Below, piece by piece: positions 17,953-28,083 of a DNA stretch of 36,900 nt (position 1 is its first letter; each line of letters begins with the position of its first letter). The translations under genes and the position numbers were made by a program. The DNA comes from an uncultured Aquincola sp. (GTDB taxonomy: Bacteria > Pseudomonadota > Gammaproteobacteria > Burkholderiales > Burkholderiaceae), in assembly GCA_937883885.1 (NCBI GenBank), contig CAKZXL010000697.1, forward strand, positions 1-36,900, written 5' to 3'. The notes below the pieces were generated by a model, which was not told the origin of the DNA, ran no database searches, and worked only from the letters and a program-made list of their open reading frames with translations.

Positions 17953-20148
17953 TCAGGTGCCGATGATTCCGCCGTTGTCCTTGGTGATCACCACCACGGC
18001 TGAGCGCGGGCGACCCGCCGGCAGCGGCGTGACGCCGTCGGCTTCCACCGACCACTGGTTCTGCGGCCAGTTGGAGAACTGGGTGGGGTTGGTGTAGAGC
18101 GCGTCTTCACCCGGGTGCTGGATGCCGACGAACAGGGTCTTGCCGTCCGGCGTCATCGTGATGCCGGTGACCTCGCACTTGTTGGGGCCGGTGAGGAAGC
18201 GGCGCGTCTGGCCGGTGGCCGGATCGGCACACACCATCATGTTGCCGCCGACGTTCACGAAGTCGCCGCTGCCGTCGCCCACCTGGTCGGTCTGCACCCA
18301 CAGGCGGCCGAACGGGTCGAACCACAGGCCGTCCGGTGCAGCGTAGTCGGCGCTGCCGTCCGGCGTGTCGTTGATGTTGCCGACGTAGCGGCTGGCCGGC
18401 GACTTGGCCGTGGCGGTATCGCCGGCCTGGGCGAACAGGTCCCAGGTGAAGCGCGTGGCGGTGACCGTCTTGTCCTGCTCGCGCCAGCGGATGATGTGAC
18501 CGTAGACGTTGTCCGCGCGGGGGTTGGCCGCATCAACCGCGGGGCGCGCGCTGGCGGCGGTGGTCGAGCCGTCGATGGCATTGGCGCTGGGCGATGCGCT
18601 GCTGCCGCGGCGGTTGTTGTTGGTCAGGGTGCAGTACACCTCGATCTCGCTGTAGCCACCCACGCGCGGGCGCACGCCGGTCCATTCGGGGCGGTCCATC
18701 ATCGTGGCGCCCACGGCGTCAGCGGCCATCCGGGTCTTGATCAGGATCTTGGCCAGCACCTCGGCGTCGTCGGCGCCGCTGAAGTTCGGGTTGTCGCGCA
18801 GCGCCACGCCGTTCACACCCACCGAGTCCGGCGTCAGCGGCAGCCAGGTGCCGGTGCCATCGGCTGCGAACCGCGCCACATACAGCGTGCCGCTGTCCAG
18901 CAGGTCCCGGTTGGCGGCCTTGTTGGTCGGGTTGAACTTGCCGGCGCAGACGAACTTGTAGATGTACTCGTTGCGCTCGTCGTCGCCCATGTAGAGGGCG
19001 ACGTGGTTGTCGGCGTCCACCACATGCTGGGCGCTTTCATGCTTGAAGCGGCCCAGCGCCGTGCGCTTGACCGGCGCGGCTGACGGGTTCATCGGATCGA
19101 TCTCGACCACCCAGCCGAACAGGTTCGCTTCGTTCGGGTTTTGCGCCAGGTCGAAGCGGTCGTCGGTCTCGTGCCAGCGGTAGCCGAAGCCGGCCGCCAC
19201 CACGCCGTAGCGGTTGTACAGCTTGCCGATTTCGGTGTTGGTGCCGGGCAGGGGCGAGCGTGCACCGAAGTTGCCGTTCCAGTTCTCTTCGCAGGTGAGG
19301 TAGGTGCCCCAGGGCGTGCTGCCGTTGGCGCAGTTGTTGACGGTGCCATAGGCCACCGTGCCGTCGGACTGCAGGCCGGTGTCGGTGCTGCCGCTGTCGC
19401 TGATGGTGTACTTGCGGGTCTTCAGCAGTGCGTGGCCGGCGGCCGGACCACTGATGCGGCACAGGGTGTTGGCGGTGATGCGGCGGCCGTAGGGCGAGTT
19501 CTTCACCACGCTCCACTTGCCGGCGCTGCGGCGCACCTCCAGCACCGAGACGCCGTGGGCGGCCTGCGACTTGCGGGTCTTGGCGATGCTGTAGCCGGCG
19601 GCCTGGCCGTCCGGGAAGAGCAGGTCTTCGTGCGTGTACTCGTTGTTGGCGCACAGGATGCCGCGGTCGCTGAGTGCGGCGCCGGCGGTGCCTTGCAGCG
19701 GGAAGAAATGCATGCCGTCGGTGTGCATGCCGTACTGCCGGGCCTGTTGGGCTGCGGTCTCGCGAGCGTCACCGGCGAAGGCCGTGCCACCGGGCATGAT
19801 CGGGTCGCCCCAGGCCACCAGCAGCTGTGCGGTGTAGCCGGTGGGCACGGTGAGCCGGTCCACCACGGCCGTGGCAGCGCCGCCCAGACTCACATTGCGG
19901 GCCCGGGTATTGGCGGGCACGTTGTCGAAGCCGATGGGCTGGGTCAGCGTCGATAGGGTGGCCGCCTGCACGGTGCTCATCAGGCCGCCCAGTGACAGAC
20001 CACCGGCGGCGGCCAGCGCCCCGGCGCTGATACCGCCGCGCACGAAGCCGCGGCGGCTGAGCTCGACACGGTCGATCACGTCAAGGATGGATTCGTTCCC
20101 TGAACGGTTCAGGGACACGTCGTTCTTGGGGTGGCTATGACCCTTCAT
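17953..20148 (-). CDS. phoX: PhoX-type alkaline phosphatase (DUF839), Tat-exported
   Basis: A 731-residue periplasmic or extracellular phosphatase family member; PhoX enzymes use Fe(III) and Ca to release phosphate from organic monoesters. A twin-arginine signal is clear (SRRGFVRGG with R32-R33, then Ala/Gly-rich helix to residue 60). The metal-site motif PWGTYLTCEENW carries the iron-binding cysteine type residue C286 and the following glutamates. The beta-propeller continues through IDPMNPSAAPVKRTALGRFKHE, DGLWFDPFGRLWVQTD and MTPDGKTLFVGIQHPGED. The length is within the family range. No convincing Pho box was seen upstream. A PEP-CTERM gene follows in the same transcript. Confidence 0.9.
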   Translation of the reverse strand: MKGHSHPKNDVSLNRSGNESILDVIDRVELSRRGFVRGGISAGALAAAGGLSLGGLMSTVQAATLSTLTQPIGFDNVPANTRARNVSLGGAATAVVDRLTVPTGYTAQLLVAWGDPIMPGGTAFAGDARETAAQQARQYGMHTDGMHFFPLQGTAGAALSDRGILCANNEYTHEDLLFPDGQAAGYSIAKTRKSQAAHGVSVLEVRRSAGKWSVVKNSPYGRRITANTLCRISGPAAGHALLKTRKYTISDSGSTDTGLQSDGTVAYGTVNNCANGSTPWGTYLTCEENWNGNFGARSPLPGTNTEIGKLYNRYGVVAAGFGYRWHETDDRFDLAQNPNEANLFGWVVEIDPMNPSAAPVKRTALGRFKHESAQHVVDADNHVALYMGDDERNEYIYKFVCAGKFNPTNKAANRDLLDSGTLYVARFAADGTGTWLPLTPDSVGVNGVALRDNPNFSGADDAEVLAKILIKTRMAADAVGATMMDRPEWTGVRPRVGGYSEIEVYCTLTNNNRRGSSASPSANAIDGSTTAASARPAVDAANPRADNVYGHIIRWREQDKTVTATRFTWDLFAQAGDTATAKSPASRYVGNINDTPDGSADYAAPDGLWFDPFGRLWVQTDQVGDGSGDFVNVGGNMMVCADPATGQTRRFLTGPNKCEVTGITMTPDGKTLFVGIQHPGEDALYTNPTQFSNWPQNQWSVEADGVTPLPAGRPRSAVVVITKDNGGIIGT

Positions 20149-20282
20149 GGGGGGCTCCTGGCGTTGGTGGGCTGGGGGAGTTCGCCACGGAGCCAGGTTT
20201 TGGGAGGGCGCCGCGGGCGGACGGACTGTCGCTGGCGCCGTTGACGTGTCTGTGATCGCGTTGCCGCAGGCATGAGCCGAAC

Positions 20283-20323
20283 GGGCCGTGGGCCCGCAGG
20301 ACCAGGGCGCCGGCCCTGGGTCC
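20283..20323 (-). terminator. GC hairpins after the nitroreductase gene
   Basis: GGACCAGGGC (20299-20308) pairs with GCCCTGGGTCC (20313-20323) with one bulged base, followed (minus strand) by a second small stem GGGCC/GGCCC (20283-20295). They lie directly after the minus-strand nitroreductase stop at 20338. No T-tract is present, so termination is uncertain. The rest of the 20149-20337 gap, which must carry the phoX promoter, shows no convincing -35/-10 pair. Confidence 0.4.
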
Positions 20324-20337
20324 CCCCCTTCGACGGG

Positions 20338-20973
20338 TCAGGCCACTTCGGTGACGAAGTTTTCGCGGGCGCGGCGCACCTTCTTCAGGTTCACCAGCCA
20401 GTCGCCTTCGCTGGCGCGATAGCCCAGCGGCAGCAGGATGACGCTGCGCAGGCCCTTGGCCTTCAGGCCCAGGATCTCGTCGACCTTCTCGGGCTCGAAG
20501 CCTTCCATCGGCGTGGCGTCCACGCCCTCGGCGGCGGCGGCGATCAAGGCGGTGCCCAGGCCGATGTAGGCCTGGCGCGCGGCGTGCGCGTGATTCACCT
20601 CAGGGTCGCGCGGCACATAGCTGGCCAGCACCTTCTGGCGGTAGGCCTCCCAGCCTTCATTGCGGAAGCCGCGCTCGTCGTTCACCAGGTCGAACGCCTG
20701 GTTGATGCGGTCGGCGGTGTAGTTGTCCCAGGCTGCGAACACCAGCAGGTGCGAGCCCTCGGTGATCTGTGCCTGGTTCCAGGCCACGGCCTGGATGCGG
20801 GCGCGCACCTCAGGGTTGGTCACCACCAGCAGCTGGTAGGGCTGCAGGCCCGAAGAGCTGGCGGACAGCCGCACGGCTTCCACGATGCGCTCGACCTTGT
20901 CGGCGGGCACCGCCTGGGCGGCATTCATCTTCTTGGCGGCATAGCGCCACTTCAACAGGGAGAGCAGATCCAT
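20338..20973 (-). CDS. NAD(P)H-dependent nitroreductase/oxidoreductase (NfsB-like)
   Basis: A 211-residue FMN-dependent oxidoreductase of the nitroreductase family. N-terminal FMN-binding pattern: LKWRYAAKKMN (the usual RRAxKxxD-type region) and ASSSGLQPYQLLVV (SSxGxQPW type). C-terminal parts are ALIAAAAEGVDATPMEGFEPEKVDEILGL and VILLPLGYRASEGDWL, typical of NfsB/YdgI proteins. It probably reduces quinones or nitroaromatics; the physiological substrate is unknown. I chose the ATG giving MDLLSLLKWR; an ATG 33 bases upstream is in frame but gives an atypical N-terminus. It is divergent from the EIIC-EAL gene. Confidence 0.87.
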   Translation of the reverse strand: MDLLSLLKWRYAAKKMNAAQAVPADKVERIVEAVRLSASSSGLQPYQLLVVTNPEVRARIQAVAWNQAQITEGSHLLVFAAWDNYTADRINQAFDLVNDERGFRNEGWEAYRQKVLASYVPRDPEVNHAHAARQAYIGLGTALIAAAAEGVDATPMEGFEPEKVDEILGLKAKGLRSVILLPLGYRASEGDWLVNLKKVRRARENFVTEVA

Positions 20974-21190
20974 GGTTGCAACTTGTAAGTGATTGGGGAA
21001 CGGCATCGATTGGTGCCGTGGGGCGGCGATCCTATCGGGGTTTGTCCGGATCTGCAGGCCAGGGCCCAAGGGCGCTACGCGCTTGGCGGAACCATGCTGG
21101 CGGCCGCCGAGGATTCCCACGTTTGGTCGTGAAATCTCTCACGTCTGTCGCTATTATCAATTCCATCAATGCTCGCGGCGGGACGGTGGG

Positions 21191-23275
21191 ATGGCAGCGA
21201 CCTGGCATCGATGGCGCAACCGCCTGCGGCATGGCCGGACCTGGCGGCGGGTGGCTGACCTCGGCAGCTCCGACGCGGCGCGCGCCCTGCGCGACAGCAT
21301 GCTCTGGCTGACGCCCTACCTGATGGTCCTGTCGACCGTGCTGCTGCTGGCCGAGCTGTTTCGGCTGGCGGGCGCGCCGCGGTCGGCCACCGTGGCGCTG
21401 GAGGCCGGCGCCACCGGCCTGCGCGATGCGCTGCCGCTGGCGTTGTGGGGGGCCACCGGGGCCGTGCGCGCCTTGCAGTGGCGGCTGCCCCGCACGGCGG
21501 TGGCCTTCGTCTGCTTTGCATGCGGCCTGCTGTGCGACCGGTTGCTGGTGATGTCCGGCCCGACGGCGCAAGCCTTTTCCGTGCCGCTGGGGCTGCTGGC
21601 GCCGCTGGCCATCGTGCCGTGGATCGGCTGGCTGGTGCAGCGTCGCTGGCTGCAGCTGTGGTCGGGCGAGTCGCCGGCCGGCGACAACGTCGGTGAGTCG
21701 GTCAACCTCATCTTCCCGAGCCTGATCGTGGTGGCCAGCGTGGTGTGCGGGCTCGGCCTGCTGCTGGCCATCGGCGCGCCGCTGGCGCGTGCCGTCGCCG
21801 AGCTGTTTCGGCTGCCACCCGCACCCTCGGCCGAAGTGCTGGCCGCTGCCTACGCTCTGGGTAACTCGGCCTTGTGGTTGCTGGGCGTGCACGGTTTTTA
21901 TGCGCTGCTGCCGCTGCTGGAAGCCATTCCCGCCGCCAGTGCGGGCGAGGGCATCGTCAACCAGAGCTTTCTGGGGGTGTTCGTGTTCATCGGCGGCAGC
22001 GGTGCCACGGCGTCGTTGCTGCTGGCCATCCTGTGGGTGGGGCGCCAGCGCCGGCACCGGGTGATCGCGATGGCCAGCGTCGCGCCCGCGGTCATCAACG
22101 TGAACGAGCTGCTGCTGTTCGGGCTGCCGGTCATCCTCCATCCGCGCATGGTCGTGCCCTTCGTGGCGGCGCCCCTGTGCAACCTGCTGCTGGCCTGGGC
22201 GGCCACCCGCGCAGGGCTGGTGCCGATGCTGCGCACGGACCTGCCGTTCAACAGCCCGATGGGGCTGAACGCGTTGCTGGCCGGCGGCGGCAGCCTGGCA
22301 CCGCTGGTGATGCAGGCCGTCAACGTGCTGACCGGTGCGCTGGTGTATGCGCCTTTTGTGCTCCGATGGCAGCGTGCAATGGCGGGTGAGGACGCCGCGG
22401 CGCAGTCGGCCCTGCAGCAGGTGTTCGGGCACCGGTTCGAGGCGCTGGCCATGGCGCTGGACGACCCGGTGTCGCGCCTCAATGAGGTCCATCGCAGCCG
22501 CGCCAGCATCATGGACCGCCTCACCCAGCTGCAGCACCGGGCGATGTGCGTGCACTACCAGCCACAGGTCGATCCGTTGACCGGCGACCTGGTGGGCTGC
22601 GAAGCCCTGCTGCGCGTGCACGACGACCAGCAGCAGGCGCAGCCGCCGGGCGACCTGCTGGCGGTGCTGGGCAAGGCCGCGCTGCTGCCGGAGCTCGACC
22701 TCTGGGTGCTGTCGGCGGTGGCGGCGCAGGTGCGCGACTGGCAAGGCAGGCTGCCGGCGCGTTTCCGGGTGGCGGTCAACGTCAGCCCCTGCACCTTCAC
22801 GCATGCATCGGCGGTCGAGCGCATGGTGCAGCTGGCCGCGCCGATGGGCGACAGGCTGGTGATCGAGATCACCGAGGAGACCTTCCTGGGCGCTGAGCAG
22901 GTGGTGGTGGACGCCATCCAGCAACTGCGGCGAGCGGGGGTACGCATCCACATCGACGACTTTGGCACCGGCTACTCGTCGCTCAACTACCTGCACCGCT
23001 TTGCGGTGGACGGCATCAAGATGGACAAGAGCTTCACCGACACCCTGGCCGCCGAAAGAGGCAGCCAGGTGTTCAGCGGCATCTGCGCACTGGCGCACAG
23101 CCTGGACCTGGAGGTGGTGGTGGAGGGCGTGGAGTCTGCCTGGCAGCTTGACCGCCTGCCCGCGCAGCCGGGCCTGACGGTGCAAGGCTGGCTCTACGGG
23201 CGCGCGCTGGCGCCTGCGGACTTCGGTCGGTTGATGGATGTGCCCCTCAAGGTGACAGAAACGGCGTCGAAATGA
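21191..23275 (+). CDS. PTS EIIC-like membrane domain fused to EAL c-di-GMP phosphodiesterase
   Basis: A 694-residue fusion. Residues about 30-400 are a multi-helix membrane domain resembling lactose/cellobiose-type EIIC (CelB/ChbC): GVHGFYALLPLLEAIP with the conserved His (H234), FVFIGGSGATASLLLAILWVG, and AVINVNELLLFGLPVIL with the substrate-site Glu (E306). From about residue 445 follows an EAL domain: LQHRAMCVHYQPQVD, EALLRV (E471), VAVNVSP, IEITEE, HIDDFGTGYSSLNYL (D589, D590), KMDKSF (K610), VVEGVES and VQGWLYGRALAP. All metal and catalytic positions expected of an active phosphodiesterase are present. No EI, HPr, EIIA or EIIB gene is in the window, so the EIIC part may sense rather than transport a sugar. 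Start is the ATG at 21191 after GGCGGGACGGTGGG. Confidence 0.85.
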   Translation: MAATWHRWRNRLRHGRTWRRVADLGSSDAARALRDSMLWLTPYLMVLSTVLLLAELFRLAGAPRSATVALEAGATGLRDALPLALWGATGAVRALQWRLPRTAVAFVCFACGLLCDRLLVMSGPTAQAFSVPLGLLAPLAIVPWIGWLVQRRWLQLWSGESPAGDNVGESVNLIFPSLIVVASVVCGLGLLLAIGAPLARAVAELFRLPPAPSAEVLAAAYALGNSALWLLGVHGFYALLPLLEAIPAASAGEGIVNQSFLGVFVFIGGSGATASLLLAILWVGRQRRHRVIAMASVAPAVINVNELLLFGLPVILHPRMVVPFVAAPLCNLLLAWAATRAGLVPMLRTDLPFNSPMGLNALLAGGGSLAPLVMQAVNVLTGALVYAPFVLRWQRAMAGEDAAAQSALQQVFGHRFEALAMALDDPVSRLNEVHRSRASIMDRLTQLQHRAMCVHYQPQVDPLTGDLVGCEALLRVHDDQQQAQPPGDLLAVLGKAALLPELDLWVLSAVAAQVRDWQGRLPARFRVAVNVSPCTFTHASAVERMVQLAAPMGDRLVIEITEETFLGAEQVVVDAIQQLRRAGVRIHIDDFGTGYSSLNYLHRFAVDGIKMDKSFTDTLAAERGSQVFSGICALAHSLDLEVVVEGVESAWQLDRLPAQPGLTVQGWLYGRALAPADFGRLMDVPLKVTETASK

Positions 23276-23308
23276 CGGTGATCGCCCACTCGCTTGTTCG
23301 CTTCTGTC

Positions 23309-23977
23309 ATGAAAACCTTTTCCTTTGTCCCCTGGGTGGGCCTCATTGCCGGCTTGTCATCCCTTCCGGTGTGTGCCCAGCACACGCCTTGGTCTTTGCA
23401 CGCGGGCTTCGGCACGCTGCGTTTTTCGCCCTCTTCGCAGGTCGAGGTGGCGGGGCGAAGCGTGCCGGGCGCCGACATCCGGGTGTCCGACAGCCACAGC
23501 GTGGCGCTGGAGGTGGGCTACGACCTGACGGCGCAGCTCACCCTGCGCATGGCGTTCGGGGCGCCGCCTTCGGCCACCTTGCGCACGGGCGGGGCCTTGA
23601 ACGGTCTGGTGCCGCCGCTGACCGGAAAACTGGGTGAGGTCAAGTACATGCCGCTGGCGCCCAGCATCACCTACCGCTTTGGATCGCACGGCCCCATCCG
23701 CCCGTACGTGGGCGCTGGGGTCAACCACATGCGGGTGTTGTCGACGTCGGACGCGGATGTGTCCAACTTACGTGTCCAGCATGCCACCGGGCCTCTGCTG
23801 CAGGCCGGGCTGGACATGCCGCTCGATCCGCGCTGGTCGCTTTACGTGGACGCCCGCAAGGTGTGGCTCAAGGCCACCGCCACCGGTTCGCTCCATGCCC
23901 TGGGCGGCCTGCCGGTGCGCACCGAGATCAATCTGCGGCCGGTGACGGTGTTTGCTGGCGTGGGCTACCGGTTCTAA
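23309..23977 (+). CDS. ompW: OmpW family outer-membrane protein
   Basis: A 222-residue outer-membrane beta-barrel of the OmpW type (eight strands, small hydrophobic channel). Signal peptide MKTFSFVPWVGLIAGLSS to VCA. Barrel features: HAGFGTLRFSPSSQVEV, VALEVGYDLTAQLTLRMAFGAP, VKYMPLAPSITYRFG, IRPYVGAGVNHMRV, WSLYVDARKVWLKA, and a C-terminal VTVFAGVGYRF ending in phenylalanine, the assembly signal. I chose the ATG at 23309 rather than an upstream TTG. It lies 33 bases after the EIIC-EAL gene, so the two are probably transcribed together. Confidence 0.87.
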   Translation: MKTFSFVPWVGLIAGLSSLPVCAQHTPWSLHAGFGTLRFSPSSQVEVAGRSVPGADIRVSDSHSVALEVGYDLTAQLTLRMAFGAPPSATLRTGGALNGLVPPLTGKLGEVKYMPLAPSITYRFGSHGPIRPYVGAGVNHMRVLSTSDADVSNLRVQHATGPLLQAGLDMPLDPRWSLYVDARKVWLKATATGSLHALGGLPVRTEINLRPVTVFAGVGYRF

Positions 23978-24026
23978 CGTGTTGCTGGCCGCGGTGCCTG
24001 GCGCACCGGCATGCCGTGCGGACATG

Positions 24027-24050
24027 AAAAAGCCCGCCAGAGGCGGGCTT
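24027..24050 (-). terminator. Rho-independent terminator of the cold-shock gene
   Basis: AAGCCCGCC (24030-24038) pairs with GGCGGGCTT (24042-24050) around a three-base loop; on the minus strand a T-run follows the stem. Confidence 0.88.
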
Positions 24051-24097
24051 GGGGCGCGGGGGCCAGAGGGTGCAGGGTGGGGCAGCGCGGTGCTTGA

Positions 24098-24379
24098 TCA
24101 CTCGGCCGACGCTGCAAAGCTGCTGGTGCGGGTGCCCACATGGGCAGCGGCAGCGGCGCGCGGCGCAGCGGCGCTGTCCAGGGCCTGGATGTTGTGGGCG
24201 AGGTCGCCCTTGGGGCCCTGCACCAGGTCGTACGTGACGCGGGCACCGGGTTTCAGGGTACGGAAGCCTTCCATCTGGATCGCGGAAAAGTGCGCAAACA
24301 CATCGGCGCCACCGCCCTCCGGCTCGATGAATCCGAAACCTTTGGTATCGCTAAACCACTTGACGGTTCCACTTGCCAT
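24098..24379 (-). CDS. Cold-shock domain protein with C-terminal Ala-rich extension
   Basis: A 93-residue single-strand nucleic-acid-binding protein. The first 67 residues are a complete CspA fold: [17 protein letters not shown] (RNP1 KGFGFI), DVFAHFSAI (RNP2) and [22 protein letters not shown]. The remaining ~25 residues are Ala-rich and low-complexity, longer than usual for CspA-type proteins. Start is the ATG giving MASGTVKWF, preceded by GGAGAAAG. The likely role is RNA chaperone or transcription antitermination; whether it is cold-induced cannot be told. It has a candidate promoter about 45-70 bases upstream. Confidence 0.9.
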   Translation of the reverse strand: MASGTVKWFSDTKGFGFIEPEGGGADVFAHFSAIQMEGFRTLKPGARVTYDLVQGPKGDLAHNIQALDSAAAPRAAAAAHVGTRTSSFAASAE

Positions 24380-24421
24380 GACTTTCTCCACAACGGGCAA
24401 CAGCGCCCTTACTGAGGAAGA

Positions 24422-24452
24422 AATTCTGCGGCGAGGCTATCGTTCCTGTCAA
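24422..24452 (-). promoter_or_regulatory. Probable sigma-70 promoter of the cold-shock gene
   Basis: Read on the minus strand: TTGACA (24447-24452), 18 bases, then CAGAAT. This would start transcription about 30-40 bases upstream of the ATG. The region 24453-24600, between this and clpS, is less GC-rich and non-coding; I see nothing else definite in it. Confidence 0.5.
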
Positions 24453-24607
24453 TAGAGTGTCATTAAGATCATTTTCACCTTGCACTCCGTGAGGGCCCTT
24501 GTTTGGTGGGTGCAGTGCAAGAGAACGGTGTTTTCGGTTCTCCTTGGCTCTTGAGTCTGACCGGGACGATGCAATATGCACAGGAGCACCCCCCGGTATT
24601 CACTCTC

Positions 24608-24615
24608 TATAGAAT
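24608..24615 (+). promoter_or_regulatory. -10 box of clpS, abutting the start codon
   Basis: TATAGAAT (either TATAGA or TAGAAT as the hexamer) ends six bases before the clpS ATG. A transcript from it would start at or one to two bases before the ATG, so it would be leaderless. No -35 match is seen at 16-18 bases. Confidence 0.5.
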
Positions 24616-24621
24616 CGATTC

Positions 24622-24974
24622 ATGCCCGCGGATCCCCCCTCGCTGCCCCCCACCCCTCCAGGCGCCCCGCGCGTCGATGACGGGCAAGGCGCCGTCGTGG
24701 CCGAACGGCAGGCGCAGCGGACCGAGCCGCCGCGCATGTACCAGGTGGTGCTGCTCAATGATGACTACACCCCCATGGAGTTCGTGGTGTTGGTGTTGCA
24801 GGAATACTTCCTGCGTGATCTCGACACCGCGACGCAGATCATGCTGAAGATCCACCACGAGGGTCGCGGCGTCTGTGGCGTCTACACGAAGGACGTCGCC
24901 GCGACCAAGGTTGAACTGGTGCTTGCTGCCGCACGCAAGGCAGGGCACCCGCTGCAGTGCATTTTGGAGGCCGC

Positions 24975-24978
<4 letters not shown>
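24622..24978 (+). CDS. clpS: ATP-dependent Clp protease adaptor ClpS
   Basis: Delivers N-degron substrates to ClpAP. The 118-residue protein has a disordered Pro-rich N-terminal tail (about 1-35), then the ClpS core. N-degron pocket residues are visible: [17 protein letters not shown] (N46, D47) and [20 protein letters not shown] with the conserved histidine. The C-terminus [20 protein letters not shown] is standard. Its stop overlaps the clpA start by four bases (ATGA), the usual clpS-clpA coupling. Confidence 0.96.
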
Positions 24979-27278
<2,300 letters not shown>

Positions 27279-27290
27279 GCCTGAACCCGG

Positions 27291-27316
27291 CCGGCGGCCC
27301 CTACGGGGTTTGCCGG
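27291..27316. terminator. Hairpin between convergent clpA and mtfA
   Basis: CCGGC-gg-CCCC-tac-GGGG-ttt-GCCGG: two stacked stems in the 22-base gap and overlapping the end of mtfA. There is no T-tract on either strand, so its terminator role is only plausible. Confidence 0.4.
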
Positions 27317-28083
27317 TAGAACGAAGCGAGCAGCCGGTACATCACCGGCTGTTCTTCTTTCAGCGCCTCGGGCGTGACGAAGAAGGCCTCGCTGGCGACG
27401 GCGAAGAACTCTTCCGGCGCCTCGGCGCCGTAGGGGTCGACCACGGTGTCGTAGCCGCACACCACACGCTCGCTGAAGCGGTCGTACTCGGCCATCAGCG
27501 TGTCGTGCCAGTGGGCCTGGGCCTGTGCGTTGGGCAGCAGCGGCACGCCATCGGCGACGCCGTCGCGCATGTCGAGTACATGCGCGAACTCATGGATCAC
27601 CACGTTGTAGGCCAGGCCGTCGCGGTCGTCGGCATCGGCTGCACGCTCGCCGGCGTCCTGCCAGCTCAGCATCATCGGGCCGCCGACCATCGCTTCGCCC
27701 GACAGCAACTCGTCGTACTGGTGCACCACGCCGGTCTCGTCCATCACCTCGCGGCGGGCCACCACTTCATCGGGGTGCATGACGATGCCGACGAAGTCGT
27801 CGTACTGCTCGATGCCCAGGCGCAGCACCGGCAGGCAGGCTTGGGCTGCCACGGCCACGGCCATCTCGTCAGTCACCACCAGGCCGCCGGCACCGGTGAA
27901 TTCCTTCTTGTCGAGGAACAGGCTGGCCAGGCGGCGCAGCTCGGTCATGTCCGCGGCCGACAGGCGCTGCAGGAAGGGGTAGCGCGCCAGTGTGTGCTGC
28001 CACAGCGCATCGGGGATGCTGCGGCGGGCGAGTGCGCGTGCTTCCTGGCGCCGCCGCCAGGCTTGCCACCAGCCGCCGATCAT
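27301..28083 (-). CDS. mtfA: MtfA-type zinc peptidase (Mlc titration factor family)
   Basis: A 260-residue cytoplasmic metalloprotein; in E. coli MtfA binds the glucose repressor Mlc and has aminopeptidase activity. The zinc motif is HEFAH (H164-H168) in VVIHEFAHVLDMRDG, with the downstream acidic stretch APEEFFAVASEAFF supplying the third ligand. The N-terminal segment FLQRLSAADMTELRRLASLFLDKKEF is characteristic. The ATG overlaps the lpxH stop by four bases, so it is the last gene of the ppiA-ppiB-lpxH-mtfA operon. No Mlc or ptsG is nearby; the local partner is unknown. Confidence 0.9.
   Translation of the reverse strand: MIGGWWQAWRRRQEARALARRSIPDALWQHTLARYPFLQRLSAADMTELRRLASLFLDKKEFTGAGGLVVTDEMAVAVAAQACLPVLRLGIEQYDDFVGIVMHPDEVVARREVMDETGVVHQYDELLSGEAMVGGPMMLSWQDAGERAADADDRDGLAYNVVIHEFAHVLDMRDGVADGVPLLPNAQAQAHWHDTLMAEYDRFSERVVCGYDTVVDPYGAEAPEEFFAVASEAFFVTPEALKEEQPVMYRLLASFYRQTP

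Noticed and set aside
20149..20280. Pho box upstream of phoX
   Set aside because: CTGTCGC, GTTGACG and GTCTGTG are loosely similar to half-sites but do not form properly spaced direct repeats of the CTGTCAT type.
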